Shown piece after piece: positions 30,251-41,900 of a DNA stretch of 64,000 nt; the first letter of the stretch is position 1; each line of letters begins with the position of its first letter. The notes under the pieces are model-generated. The model saw nothing but the letters and a program-made list of their open reading frames with translations, had not been told where the DNA came from and did not search any database. A program made the translations under genes and the position numbers. Source of the stretch: Biomphalaria glabrata (Eukaryota > Mollusca > Gastropoda > Planorbidae); assembly GCF_947242115.1 (NCBI RefSeq), contig NC_074711.1:3405001-3469000 (forward strand), given 5' to 3'.

Positions 30251-33200
30251 ATGTATGAATTTGGGAGATCGATGGACAGCAATAAAATGGAAAGCAGGGA
30301 TCTGCTAGACGCTGTCCCTGAAAAAAAGTACGACTGCGAACCCAGACAGGGATCTTTATTGCTTAATTCGGGACAACTAAAGCGACCAACAAGGTACATA
30401 ACCCTGTAAATCGTTCTCCTAAGATTTCTCTTTACTGTTTTTAATAGCTTAACTGAAAGAAAAATGTACTGACTTATATAACAAGATAAAAGTATAACGT
30501 AATTATTTATAACAGCAAATGTTTAAATTTGCAGACGTTTAATTACATCATTATTAATGAAATGTACATAATACTATGCAGGGTTGTTGCCATCATACCT
30601 ACAATAAGAAACATGGGTGATGCCCCTTGAATATGCTTCTCGTCCATATGTGAGACGAATAGCTTTATCAATTCAAATCAATATCAAACGAAATACATTC
30701 ACCAACATATTCTTTTGATGTAGATCTAGGACATAGGCATGTGTTGTTAAAGGCCTACACTATTTCCTTTAATAGAATCTACCCGGACCTGTAGGGCAAT
30801 GAAGGCCATACATTTTAAAAAGAAATTCAAATTTTTTATTTCCGTATTAGGGAAGTAATCCCCAATTATAGATTTCTTCCCTTCGTTCTTCTAACCCACA
30901 GAGTGACTGCCCCTACTTTACAGCCCTCTTGCAATTGCATGATCAGGGCATCGCATAAGAATTTCGTCCATTACAAGCGCTTCTCTCCCCTTGCCTCTGT
31001 CTTTGTACACTCCTAAACAAACCAATCGATACAAAAGTTAAAATCTATAGATCTAGGTCAGATACACTTTAGTTCTCTCTCAATTTCATGATTCCTGTGT
31101 AGGATATGGGTAAATTCAGAACATTTTTTTTTCTGAAAGAAAACATCAGGAATTACAAATCTAGACGAAAAGATTTAACATATCTAAATTACATTTCAAC
31201 ACAAATTAAGGGCCATCTTACATATCTATATATATCTATATTCATTTCTTTATCTGGAGGTGTTTTGTTTAAGTGATAAAGCGCTTATTGGCTTCCGAAC
31301 CGAGGATCCCGGGTTCGAATCCTGGTGAAAACTGGGATTTTTACTTTCGGAATCTTTATGGCGCCTCTGAGTCCACATACCTATTATGGGTATCTGGCAT
31401 TAGTAAAGGAAAAGATAATGGCGGTTGGTCGTTGTGCTGGCCACATGACACACTCGTTAATCGTGGGACATACAAACGGATGACTTTTATCATCTGACCC
31501 ATAGATCTCATATGTTTTATATGTTTCGAATGTTCAATCACTAGATAACAATTCTTACTATACCATTATCATTCAACATTTACGTGGAGAAAATAACTAG
31601 ATTTACATTTAGATATATATAGTATTGGCGGTTTGTTAATTTCTACTCATAGTGTTTACAGTAAGATAGGTTTAAGTTTTCTGTCTATTGCTATATTTAG
31701 ATCAACGTCTTAAATTTGGTAATGCACGCAAGGAATAGAAAGTGCATCCCGTGATGACATTCATTGTGAAGAAAATAAAATATTACGATGACCTACTTCT
31801 TTTGGAATTGAATCGCGAGAGCGTGCTACGATGATACAAACAACGAGAGGTTCTCCACTCCAGGCCAGGGTGTCAAAGACCAACAAGTAATTTCTCTGCC
31901 TTTTCACTCTTAACTACCTTGAAGCAAAAGCTAGGTTGAGAACGCTTATAGAACAGTCTGTCCGCCCTACGTTCACTTTTGTCTAATGACAGTAAATGAA
32001 AGGTTATCTCAGACTGGGGTTCAAACTACTCGATTCACTGTAGTCGTAAGACAAAGTAAGTACTAAGTTTGCTTTTCTTTGATTCCTACTGACAGTTTAT
32101 GTAGACCTATTCCGACAGGTACCTACGCTGGCAGGGCACGTATCCCGTATGGGGGGCGAACGTATCCCAAAAGCATGTTTTTTTTTTGTGAGCTAAAAGG
32201 TGGTCAACGTAACAGAGGTGCCCCACGGAAACGATTTGAAGACCAGCTTAGGCGCCAACTTGCCTTAGCTAACATAGAAGAGAGCACCTGGTGGCATGCG
32301 GCCTCAGAACGAGACAGCTGGAGACCACGCACAAAGGTCGCGGATACACATTTGAGACCAAAAGAAAATCCTCAGCCGAAGACAGACGCAGACGGCGAAA
32401 AGAAAATCTTAATCGATTACCGGCGGACAATGGTTATGCTTGCGCTGGATGTGTCAAAATATGTAGGTCACAGCTGGGGCTGCGAAGCCACGGGAAACAC
32501 TGCATTCCTAATTAATCTAATTTATGTAATAGACCTATACCTGAGTTACATTTGGTTTGATTTCTACTGACAGTTTATGCAGACCTAGTCCTGATTTTGG
32601 GATCTCGAGGTACAGCCTAGCGAGTGACATCCCTGAAACTAACTGTATTAAACAACATAATCTCAGCAGTTTCATTCAAAGGTAACTGTAGCATCACATC
32701 AATTACATCTACGACTGACCATCTCATAATTTCATCAGTATCTTCAGCCTACACAACCATACCATGCACCTTTCAGGGCCGGCCTTAGGCCGATTTATAT
32801 TAGGCCCCTCTATTTTCATTTAGCATATCGTTATCAGACATGGTTCTTGTCTCAGGCTTTCAAAGATGTAGGACTTCAAGGGTTAACATATTTAGTGTAT
32901 CGCACGATTGTCTAACTTTAACTAACCCACTGGCGCATATTGCCTTTGAGTTGCTTCCTATGCATATTGTATAATAAATGTTGATATAGGCCCAATGATC
33001 TATTTAATAGCATTAGTTGTTATTGTAAAAAAAATAGCAGAAGGGCGAGCCTCAATCAAATTGGGCCCAGCGATTCGTAAGGCCGGCCCTGGTTACATCA
33101 GAAACTCGTGCACACAATCCATAACAAGAATCTTGAGCTTATGTTGATTGTAACACGATTTGAAGTCTTCCCACTTTAAACAAAATAAATAATACATTGT

Positions 33201-35929
33201 AACAAAAAGTTCATACACTACTTGATGGTTAATTTTTTTTTTGCAGTCTAGGTCTCATTTCGGTGACATCTCTAGTTGTCGCCCTTCTCTCGTTATTCAT
33301 CTTAAATACCCTCATTGGTGTCAGTCGCCCCTGCTCAGAACTTCAGGTCAACTCTTATTACCTACATGCCACGCAAGTAGCAGGGTTGTCAAACCATAGC
33401 AGCCAAACACATCCCGCGGTACAGAATGAAACCCTTTGGATGGCCAGCTTTGCTATCACTTCACTGATCATTGCAGCTTGCTTGTGTTGCCTGTTAGTCT
33501 GCTCGATGCAATGCTTTTTGGCTTCCAAAATACTAAAGACATGTGCTGGTGAAGAGAGGCAAGTTATCTTTTAAATGTGTCCAGTGGCGTAGCTAGGGAT
33601 TTGGGGTTTGGGGGCGGGCTTGAACTTTTTAGGGGCCCCTGCATTTTTAACATTCGAAATCATGACATGAGATAATGGCTTAATGGCGCATCCATAGTCT
33701 TCCGAGACAGAAGGAGCCATATATTTAATATAAAAACAAATTTTGGACACTCATTTGCCCCCCCCCTCAAGTGGGGACCCAGGGGGATTTTCCAATTTGG
33801 ACTCCACCTCCCCCACCCTAGATACGCCACTGAATGTGTGTGAGTGTTTTATAATCATAATGCAATGCAATTAAAAAAAAATAAAAAATAAACACATATC
33901 TTGTACCAGAGGCATAGTAACCTTTTGCTTTAGGAGCCGGGAAACTAATTCTAAGAATTTCTCCAATAAACAGAAATTCCTTTTCAAGCAAAAATTTCAG
34001 TCTTTAGAAAGCAACAAAAACTAATTAATTGACAAATATTTAATTGTATTAGTTCTATCAACGATAAGAACATGTAAATTAGTACGTTATACTTTGAAAA
34101 TAAGGCTTTTTCTTTTTTTTTCTTCAGAGCTCACAAGTTTCTTCGCGAATGTTCCAGTAGTCGAATATTGGCAGTTACAGGACTATTCATAAGCATACCA
34201 ATCTTTATAATAGGTACAATCTTCTTTTTTTTTTTAGAAAGTAAAAATGTACGTTAAATTAAGTTAAAGAAAAGAAATAATTATTAGAATGTCGTCCTGT
34301 CTTCTTTTTATATAATCAAAAAGCCTGGGCATGCTACCCTGCCTCATAGTGGCGCCCGGGTAGTAACGATCGTAGGAGGAAACGATTAGGCTAAAGGGTA
34401 GCAAAACAAGACTCCTGTGGGGGTGCCTAAGGGGGTGCGAGAGCATCCTCATTGCACGGAGTTGTAAAAAAGCTCCCACAACCTTTTCACAATCCAGGCG
34501 CTGTTCCTCAAGGGGCCGTTACATAAATGGCGTGTCCCGCACGGTTAGCCTGGTATAGAAAAGGAAAATGGCGGGGGTCTTAGTGTACGCGGTCTCTTGC
34601 CGCGAGTCTGATCCACCCGTCAGACATAGCAGTGTACACTGTTCTCATTCAGGCTGATGAGAGAGCTCTTGTTCACTTTTGCTGGCCTAGAGTTCCAAGA
34701 GACGAAGACTCAACTCTACTTGACAGTTTCAAGAAGAAGAAGAAAGAATCAAAAAGAGGCTCGTTTTGTGCCCTCGGTGTATCTGATGTACAGAATACTG
34801 AGGTATTCCATTGATAAGCTATGCATTTTAAAAAGCATATCATATATCTACATCACAGTTTTTATACAAATCTTTAGCACCGAAGATTGAAATTTCTAAG
34901 CTATTTTTTTTTTGTTGTTGCCTAAAGTAGATATAATTTCGATTATTAAGTTGACATAAGTGATCGTTCAATATGGCGTCGTTGACATAAAAAAAAAATT
35001 ATTATTTATTCCTCGTAAAATCTTTACCATTCTTTTTTTTTCATTTTTGTTAAATATTTTTCTTTAGGTTCCATATTATTAGGCTATATCGACCCCCTAC
35101 TCGTCTCCATATCACTTTCTCTTCTTTTTCTATGTTACTATATTTAATTTTCTATTATAAATAATGTTAACCATATCTAAAAATCCAACATATAGCATAC
35201 AAATAAAGAGTAAATGGTATGAAAATCCCCATTATCAGATCTGCTTTGAAGATGATGTGGGTCGTAGCGTGTTTTTTTTTATTAATACAATATTTTAAAT
35301 TAAAGGAAACATTTTTTTTAATGACAAATATAGCATTTTCTGTAGGCATAAATCTTAAGAACATTTATAGTCTCTTTCATTTCCATTTATATTGTTTCCG
35401 AATTTAGAGGCATAGAGAGAGAGAGAGAGATTATCGCAGCGCCCTGTCTAGATCTTTATAAGATTAATGGAAGATAGATCAGTTCCGTGAAGGCATTTTG
35501 TTTATTTTTCTTTGCTGGCGATAATATTTTACGTCAATATGCTTAGAACGCAATTCACATCGTCTAAAAATACCCATTTCAGACGTGGCTCTGTTGCTAG
35601 TGCTGCTGATCCCACATAGGCAGGCCATTGTGTCCGGTCTTATCCTAGGAGTCGGGGTTCTTTTCTGCCTTCTAATTTTAATACAGAACTGCTACCACTG
35701 GAGGCTGGAGAAGAGCAGGGCTGAGAGTGGTCTCCCCGTCTATGACAGGTAAATAACATTTAACACACAAAAAAAAAATCTTCCATAAGATCATCGAAGG
35801 GAATTCCTTAAATTACATTACCGGTACATCGATATTAAGCATTGAAGAAAGAAACTTATACAACTTTCCTATGTTGAACACTTTCATAAAAATGTATGCT
35901 AATTCATAAATAGCAAGCTTTTGGTATTT

Positions 35930-35993
<64 letters not shown>

Positions 35994-37121
35994 TCCTTTT
36001 GTCTCGAAAGGCAATGGATGCGCCCAAGTGAGTCACTGGTTTTGGCTTAATCTTGAGACGGGGCAGAATCTGGTGTGGCTAATCAAGCCAATTCTAGAAC
36101 GGCAGACTTTGCCACAATTCGTACATGTGTATGCCTCTGATTTAGGGCTAGCAGACAGGGCAGCTTTCTTTTTTTCCCTCTTGATTAAAGCCGCTTCAAT
36201 TCTTTTGTTCTCAGCAAGGGTTGTCCCAGCACGCACAGTCTGTCTCCATGCACTCCGGTCTTTGACTATGTTTTCCCACATACTTTCACTGATGCCTGAG
36301 GCTCTCATGTCTCGCTTGCAGACATCTCTATGTTAGTCTTGGGCGGCCCTTGGGTCTGACTCCTATATATATATATATATATATACAGGGATATCCGGTG
36401 TATAGCATACAGAAGTATTGATTAACTATAGATCTTTTAAACCATGTAGGTCTATGACAATTTTTGTGCACAATTTTAGCTGGGCAGGGCAAGTATCACT
36501 TTCGGGGACGGACGTATGGTCTTTTTGGTCAGCTAAAAGGTTGACGTATCAGAGTTGCCTCCGCGGAAACGCTTTAAAAACCAACTTAGGCGCCAACTTG
36601 CCTTAGCTGACACCGAAGAGACCAAAAGAAAATGCTCTGCCGAGGACCCTGTCAAAAAAAAACAACAACCCGCAAGCTAACACTCTACGGCCTTATCATG
36701 ATATTCTCAGGGCTTACAAAGACTTTACAGGGAACAGTAACATGGAAAAGTGTGTGGGGGGGGGGGGGGGGGAGGAGAGGAAGACATAAGAAGACAACAT
36801 CAAGAAACGGACGGGCCTGTCAATGAAAGAGACTTAACTCCTGTCAGACTCTTGACTTGTTCATAGTGCTGTGTCTTGCCCCTTCGCCGATGCTCAATCC
36901 TCTGCAAGATTCCCCTACGTTAATTATTAACTATATTTAAGTTTTGCTCGGTATTAACATTATACACACTTTTCTTTTTCTAAAACTATTTGCACCAGCC
37001 AATCCTTCGACATACTTGATATCAATGTCATCTACTTATTGTCTATTACAGCTACTTTAGTTTTCCGAAAGGGCTGCACAACAGTCCAAGAAAACAACCC
37101 GAGCTATGTACCTTGGTGTAG
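30251..37121 (+). CDS. Four-pass transmembrane protein, 258 residues, five exons
   Basis: Coding exons 30251-30393, 33247-33558, 34128-34213, 35583-35748 and 37052-37121 join in phase (2,2,1,2) to 258 codons plus TAG. Seen: a polar N-terminus of about 48 residues; TM1 about 49-72 (LGLISVTSLVVALLSLFILN); a loop with sequons NHS (97) and NET (108); TM2 about 113-138, cysteine-rich; TM3 about 164-190; TM4 about 195-217; a cytoplasmic tail ending CTLV, a class I PDZ-ligand pattern. Intron 2 is GC-AG (AG|GCAAGT); the others are GT-AG. The start is the first in-frame ATG after a TGA at 30200. The last exon has a 9-bp alternative acceptor that keeps frame. The layout recalls TMEM221-like or other tetraspan proteins, but I cannot name the family with confidence; no tetraspanin CCG motif is seen. 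Confidence 0.75.
30394..31261 (+). other. Intron 1 of the membrane-protein gene, left part
   Basis: AT-rich, with no exon-like stretch or recognised repeat before the SINE at 31262. A short LINE-3'-end-like word (CAGACGTTTAATTAC) occurs near 30531. Confidence 0.4.
31262..31512 (+). repeat. tRNA-derived SINE, family A, copy 5
   Basis: Head AAGTGATAAAGCGCTTATTG, CCGAACCGAGG, perfect B box GGGTTCGAATCC, then GGCGCCTCTGAGTCCAC, GGCGGTTGGTCGTTGTGCTG and a tail ending CCATAGATC. This is the best-preserved tRNA-like head in the window. Confidence 0.88.
32060..32515 (+). mobile_element. LINE ORF2 C-terminus with zinc-finger tail
   Basis: Frames read GQRNRGAPRKRFEDQLRRQL, ALANIEESTWWHAASERDSW and, after a frame change near 32320, SAEDRRRRRKENLNRLPADN with GYACAGCVKICRSQLGLRSH and GKHC. 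This is the same family as 1745-2035 and 36480-36650. It lies in intron 1 of the membrane-protein gene. Confidence 0.8.
32774..33091. mobile_element. hAT-like MITE, 318 bp
   Basis: The ends CAGGGCCGGCCTTAGG and GTAAGGCCGGCCCTG form inverted repeats. No target duplication is visible. It sits about 150 bp upstream of exon 2 (33247) of the membrane-protein gene. Confidence 0.7.
33582..33832. mobile_element. hAT-like MITE, 251 bp, with target duplication
   Basis: The ends CAGTGGCGTAGCTAGG and CCTAGATACGCCACTG are flanked by AATGTGTC (33574-33581) and AATGTGTG (33833-33840), an 8-bp duplication with one change. It inserted 23 bp downstream of the GC donor of intron 2. Confidence 0.9.
34290..34830. 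other. Unclassified GC-richer insertion in intron 3
   Basis: In an otherwise AT-rich intron this block has near-even composition (TAGTGGCGCCCGGGTAG, CGTGTCCCGCACGG, GTACGCGGTCTCTTGCCGCG). It looks like an inserted dispersed repeat, perhaps a LINE 5' end or an snRNA/tRNA-type SINE, but no boxes or ends were identified. Its short ORFs overlap in different frames and are not convincing. Confidence 0.3.
35932..35990. repeat. TA microsatellite
   Basis: About 55 bp of TA at the 3' side of the minus-strand LINE fragment at 36000-36362. It may have grown from that element's tail. Confidence 0.9.
36000..36362 (-). mobile_element. LINE ORF2 C-terminus with zinc-finger tail (minus strand)
   Basis: The minus strand reads GRPRLT near 36350, then MRASGISESMWENIVKDRSA, EKKKAALSASPKSEAYTCTN and CGKVCRSRIGLISHTRFC. 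The finger is C-x2-C-x12-H-x4-C. It lies between two TA arrays in intron 4 of the membrane-protein gene. Most of the frame is intact but the element is severely 5'-truncated. Confidence 0.8.
36480..36650 (+). mobile_element. LINE ORF2 C-terminal fragment
   Basis: Related at DNA level to 32120-32400 (GCTGGGCAGGGCAAGTATC, GGACGGACGTATGG, GGCGCCAACTTGCCTTAGCT). Several indels break the frame. Confidence 0.65.
36755..36773. repeat. Poly-G run
   Basis: About 16 consecutive G after GTGTG, followed by AGGAGAGGA, in intron 4 of the membrane-protein gene. Confidence 0.9.
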
Positions 37122-37144
37122 AGTACCAGTGTGCTTAACGTTAT

Positions 37145-37424
37145 AGCCATGTTGGTCAACGGACAGAGTGCTATCGCCGTAGACAAAACAAGAGATGCAG
37201 AGAGTCACGAGAATCTAATGTTACACCCAAGGGACTTGCCCACGAGCACTGAATGCGCTGTGGTGATCACAAGGGACATCACTCTCAGCGTTAGAAAGTG
37301 TTGAGGAGTAACATTGATTCCTTCCAAGTCCCACGCTCCAACAGGACTCAAACCTGCGACGTCCAGCTGGTCAGAGAACCGTTATCCACAAAGAGGACAT
37401 TGCTATACATGTCAAATAAATAGC
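37145..37424 (-). repeat. SINE family C (tRNA-like head) in the 3' UTR
   Basis: The minus strand from about 37396 reads TGGATAACGGTTCTCTGACC (A-box-like) and GCAGGTTTGAGTCCTG (B box). A body follows with GTGATGTCCCTTGTGATCAC and GGCAAGTCCCTTGGG. It begins soon after the membrane-protein stop, and an AATAAA lies at 37415-37420. It therefore may supply or overlap the 3' UTR. Confidence 0.55.
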
Positions 37425-38321
37425 ATAGTGTAATGTTCCTTTGTACTTATTAGCTAGCCCGTGGACTATGTAGATAGATATTGAACATGAAAGATAATTA
37501 GGATTAGACTGATTAGTACATTATGACCCAGTGTAACAATTGATGTGAAAGCTAATATTCTTTGTTTATGATAGAAACATGGACAATGACTCGTTGAATG
37601 CATGACTCTTGGTGGATGTACTCATTAATAGTAAAATAAGTGTCCACAAGATAACATTATAAATACTGAAAGGAATAATAGATCTAGTTACTGTTGATAT
37701 TAAAAAAACAACACTTTCTTAGGTCTGGTTATGCTGTTGAACTGAAGGAATGCTCAATAAATAAATTGCAAATCCCAGAATTTTTTTTTTTTTCAGAATA
37801 AAAAGTTTCGTACCCGTCAGATATTTTTCTCTTTTTTTTTTTTAGGGAGGCCCCAGGGTATAGCCTTGTCTGTCTTCCCTTAAATCCAGCCCTGGTGCCC
37901 CAAAACAAAGGTCCAGAATGGGCTAGTAAATGTGATTTTCTTTGTGAAGTACTGATAAAGTACTGGTAAAGTACTAAGTTGCTGACATGTCCAAATGAGT
38001 GGTCTGATGATTGGTTAGTTAGTAGACAAAAGGGTGATTATTGAAGTCAACATTTACACAGACATGAAATACAGTGTTTCTTAGTGAATACTTTGCCAAC
38101 TATTACACAGAGTTGAGAAACTATGAGACATTCTACGAGATTTTGATTTAGCAGAGAATTCTCTTAATTTACACTACAGCCAAGTAGTCATCACGACATA
38201 TTCTTACTGGACTCTGTGATAATGTTCTGCATATTTAATGGATGCTTTATTTATTAATAGAGTACAATTCTAGCTTATCATTTATCATCCTGCAAGTTCA
38301 ATTATTGGGTTGCATTGCCAT
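37425..38321. other. Intergenic, with one MITE scrap
   Basis: At about 37845-37912, GGGAGGCCCCAGGGTATAG and CTTAAATCCAGCCCTGGTG look like one end of a hAT-type MITE. The rest is AT-rich without coding signal. Confidence 0.4.
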
Positions 38322-38505
38322 ACAATGAGGCTGAGTGGTAAAGCGCTTGGCTACTGTAAATAGGAATCACAAGTTCGAATTTAAAAAAAAAACGACAATA
38401 AAAGATTTTAGGACCTCCTTGAGTCCACCCAACTCTAATGGGTACCTGACATATGTTGGAAAAGCAGTAGTTGGTCATTGAGCTAACCTTTTGCCAAACA
38501 GATAT
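38322..38505 (+). repeat. tRNA-derived SINE, family A, copy 6
   Basis: AGGCTGAGTGGTAAAGCGCT at the head, a damaged B box (AAGTTCGAAT), then GAGTCCACCCAACTCTAATG and GGGTACCTGACATATG. Confidence 0.8.
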
Positions 38506-38796
38506 CACAAGATCTGAAACAGGTAACTTCAGTGTAGTACAATTACTATAGCATAGCTGTAGATCACTTGTACAATTACTAGCAGGAACTAAGAATGCCA
38601 TAGAGCCTTATAGTTACTTGTACAAAGTACTAACATAAAACCAAACATAAATTTAAAAGTATGTATTTCCCATGAAGCAAAGCAAATTAAATACAGGTGA
38701 CTGTATACAAAGCCATTGGTTAAATACACATTGAGATTTCATCAATAAAAAGCAAAGTAAAAAGAGAAGAAAAAAAAAACACAAGTTTTGATGGCT

Positions 38797-38963
38797 CAGT
38801 GTTTCCCAAACTGTGTTCCACGAGGCCAGAATAAGTGTTCCATCAACTACTAGAATAATTCACTAGTAGGCCACCATGTGAATTAATCTCTAAACAATAA
38901 GGAAAGTGTTCTCCTCAGAATGTGCGAAGATTCCTTTAAGGAAACAGTTTGGGAAACCCTATG
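38797..38963. mobile_element. hAT-like MITE, 167 bp
   Basis: CAGTGTTTCCCAAACTG at the left is matched in inverse by CAGTTTGGGAAACCCTATG at the right. No target duplication remains. Confidence 0.65.
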
Positions 38964-41900
38964 TTAGGGAATATCAATTATCTGGAGTCAGTAACGAGAC
39001 ATATTGTACAGAGAATATAGTAATAAACAGAAATAATAAAACATTTTGTAGTTACTTTTTTCTAACAGTTCAAAACTATTCACAAGGCTAATATTTCAAA
39101 ACGTAAGCAAAAAAAAACAACAAAAAACACAACATTAATTATATATTTCAAACAAAAATCTGTATACATAATTGGTTACATCATATATATAGACATCCAG
39201 AAAGTAAATGCCCCAAGTGATATTTACTTCATCAAAAGATCATTAATCTTAAGAAATGATTATTGTTATGAATACTGCTAAGGTAAGAAACAAGTTTCTT
39301 TATTCTATAAACAAACAGAAGTAAACTTGAGAGGTTTTAAAAAAATAGAAATGTGTTCTTTTAATCTCTTATATTGTTTAGTTAATATTCTAAATGTCTG
39401 CGGTATAGCAGTTTTACAAACAGTACCAATGGCTACAAAAAAAAAAATTTGCTAATCTTAACTTCTAAAGAAGTTAAAAATAAAATGAATGTTTTCAAGA
39501 AACATCTAGGATGTACATAACACATTGGATGTTTTCAAGCAACATATAGAATGTACATAACACATTGGATGTTTCTTAATAATAAGAAATAAAGCCAGAA
39601 AATATTCCTCTCCACAAGTTTTGTTAAAAATTAGTTTTTACAAAATAAAAAATTAATTAAAAAAAATAAAAAGTAACTTTACTTTTTTTTTAGACCAATA
39701 CATTTGCACTTGCACCTAGGAAACTTGTTATTGGTAAGTTCAAGGCTATGCTTAGTCAAGGCCATTATAGTCACATATGTACACATTTGACTGTAAATGT
39801 AAACACCCCAGTTTCATGTTTTAATATCAGGGTTCAATAAGAATGTAGGAACAAAAGCACCGGAAAAGGTCACTGCATGTGGAAACACAACCACCGGTAC
39901 TTCAAAAAGACACTGCATGTGGAAACATCACTATTGGATGTTTCAAATACCAAAAACAATATTTAAACTTGTTTCTCAATTTAGCAACAATTTAAAGGAC
40001 ATTCAGAGTTCAGAAAAAATTAGCCCTTGCATTTATATTATATGCCTATAAGAATGGTTCATTTTAAATACTATTTATCTTTAACATACAAATAGATTTA
40101 AGCTTCAATTGTACAGTTTGAGAATAAGTTGCAAGAAAAGGAAAAGTTCATTGTAGAACTACCAAAGTTCGGAATTCTAGTTCATTTAATGGACACCAAC
40201 ACAAAGTTAGATTAAACCCCTTTTATTACTAAAGGTAATGAAAAACTTCATAATTAAAACTACAGGAAGTGACATAAACATTAAAAAGGGCATTTGAGGT
40301 TTTTATGGCTGGCAGTTATTCAGGCAGTGTATTCATTTTAGGGCTTATACCACAAGTTTACTGTGGAGAATAGTACACTGTTAAGTCTGAAAAGTGGTTG
40401 ACTTAGGATTTTATTTGATTTGGTTGTAACTAATGTCTTCAGGTTCATGAAATAAAGAAATTAAAGTGTAGACCACAAGATGCCAAATAAACTATTTAAA
40501 AAAATCCAGCTATTTTTTCATAATTACCAGCTTGATGAAATTGCTTCAATGATATTGAATGCAGCAACTTAATACAAACGTTTGTATTCAACATTTTCGT
40601 CTACAGATACCTAATGTCATTTATTATGTTAACATTTGTACAAATGGAATATTCAATTTAATTTTGTGAACTGAACATTTTAAAGTTAACTTTTATCATT
40701 AGTATTTAATTCTGTGCTGCTATGTTGCTGCTATGTTTATATGCATGTGTAATGTTGTGAGAATGTGTTCACAATGAAGTGTGTTGTCACAATAAAGTGT
40801 GTTGTCACAATAAAGTGTGTTGTCACAATAAAGTGGGTTATTGGTATTTCTGACTTTTGAGTTTGTCTTAACTTACTATTTTTTATTACAAAATATAATG
40901 TAAAAGTCTGTTATTAGTATTTCTATATTTGTGTTAGTCTTATCTTATTTTTATTTTGGAGTCAGTAAACGTCTGGCCTTCTTGTAATTATATTTTTGTT
41001 TTTAGATTTTTAAATGTACATTGATATAGTGTTTCAAATTCAACAAACCGAGGATCAACAGTGTAATGACATTCCCAAAGCTTAGAGTGAGCATTTAACT
41101 CAGATCTAATAGCTGAGAGACAGAGACCTGTTGCCTACGGAACTGATGCTTTGCACAAGGTCAATGTGTTGACTTGGCCTATGTCAAAAGGACTAATAAA
41201 GAGATAGGTGAACACAATGAATGAATGATGTATGGCTTTTGTTTAAATACACAGTTGTTGTTTAAAATGAGACAGACCTAACAAATCTACTTGTATTCAT
41301 TAGCCTGCAGGAAGTATTGGAAGGAAAAGGAGATGTAATCATTTTAAATGCCCAAAGAATTTGAGGAAAAAGTTGAACTCTCCATCCTTAGTAAAAAAAA
41401 AAAAAAAAAAATAACAGTGGTCATGTGGCTAACTTAATTTTTTTCTGACTTGAATAGCACCAGTGCACTGGATACCACAACAACTACGACAGACTTAGGA
41501 AATCAAATTTAAACAAAAATTTTCTGCTTGACAACATATTTAGTACAACTACGCCAGCTCACCAATCATTGAAAACATTCCAAACTACAGATCACATGTC
41601 CTCTAGTATTGATATAGTAGCAATAAAATGTTTTAGAAAATCTCACGAGGAACAATGGCAAACTTAGGTGATCCTTCCAACATTTCTGAAGAAGCGTCTT
41701 AAAATAAAATTTCCTTCCAACATTTCTGAAGAAGCGTCTAAAAATAAAATCTATAGTAAAAAAAAGAATCCAGCATGGAAGAAATGAATATTTGACAAAC
41801 TAATCATTCCATCTCTTAATGTCCACGAGTTTTTGAAAGATTTGTTCACAACCTAAATCACAGACAGACAATACTTTTGATTTCTAGATTTACATTATTG

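Noticed and set aside
31262-31340. Possible tRNA gene (good A and B boxes)
   Set aside because: The acceptor and anticodon stems do not fold properly, and the sequence continues into the conserved non-tRNA body shared with other copies, so it is a SINE.
35989-36336. 115-codon plus-strand ORF
   Set aside because: It is antisense to the LINE zinc-finger tail on the minus strand.
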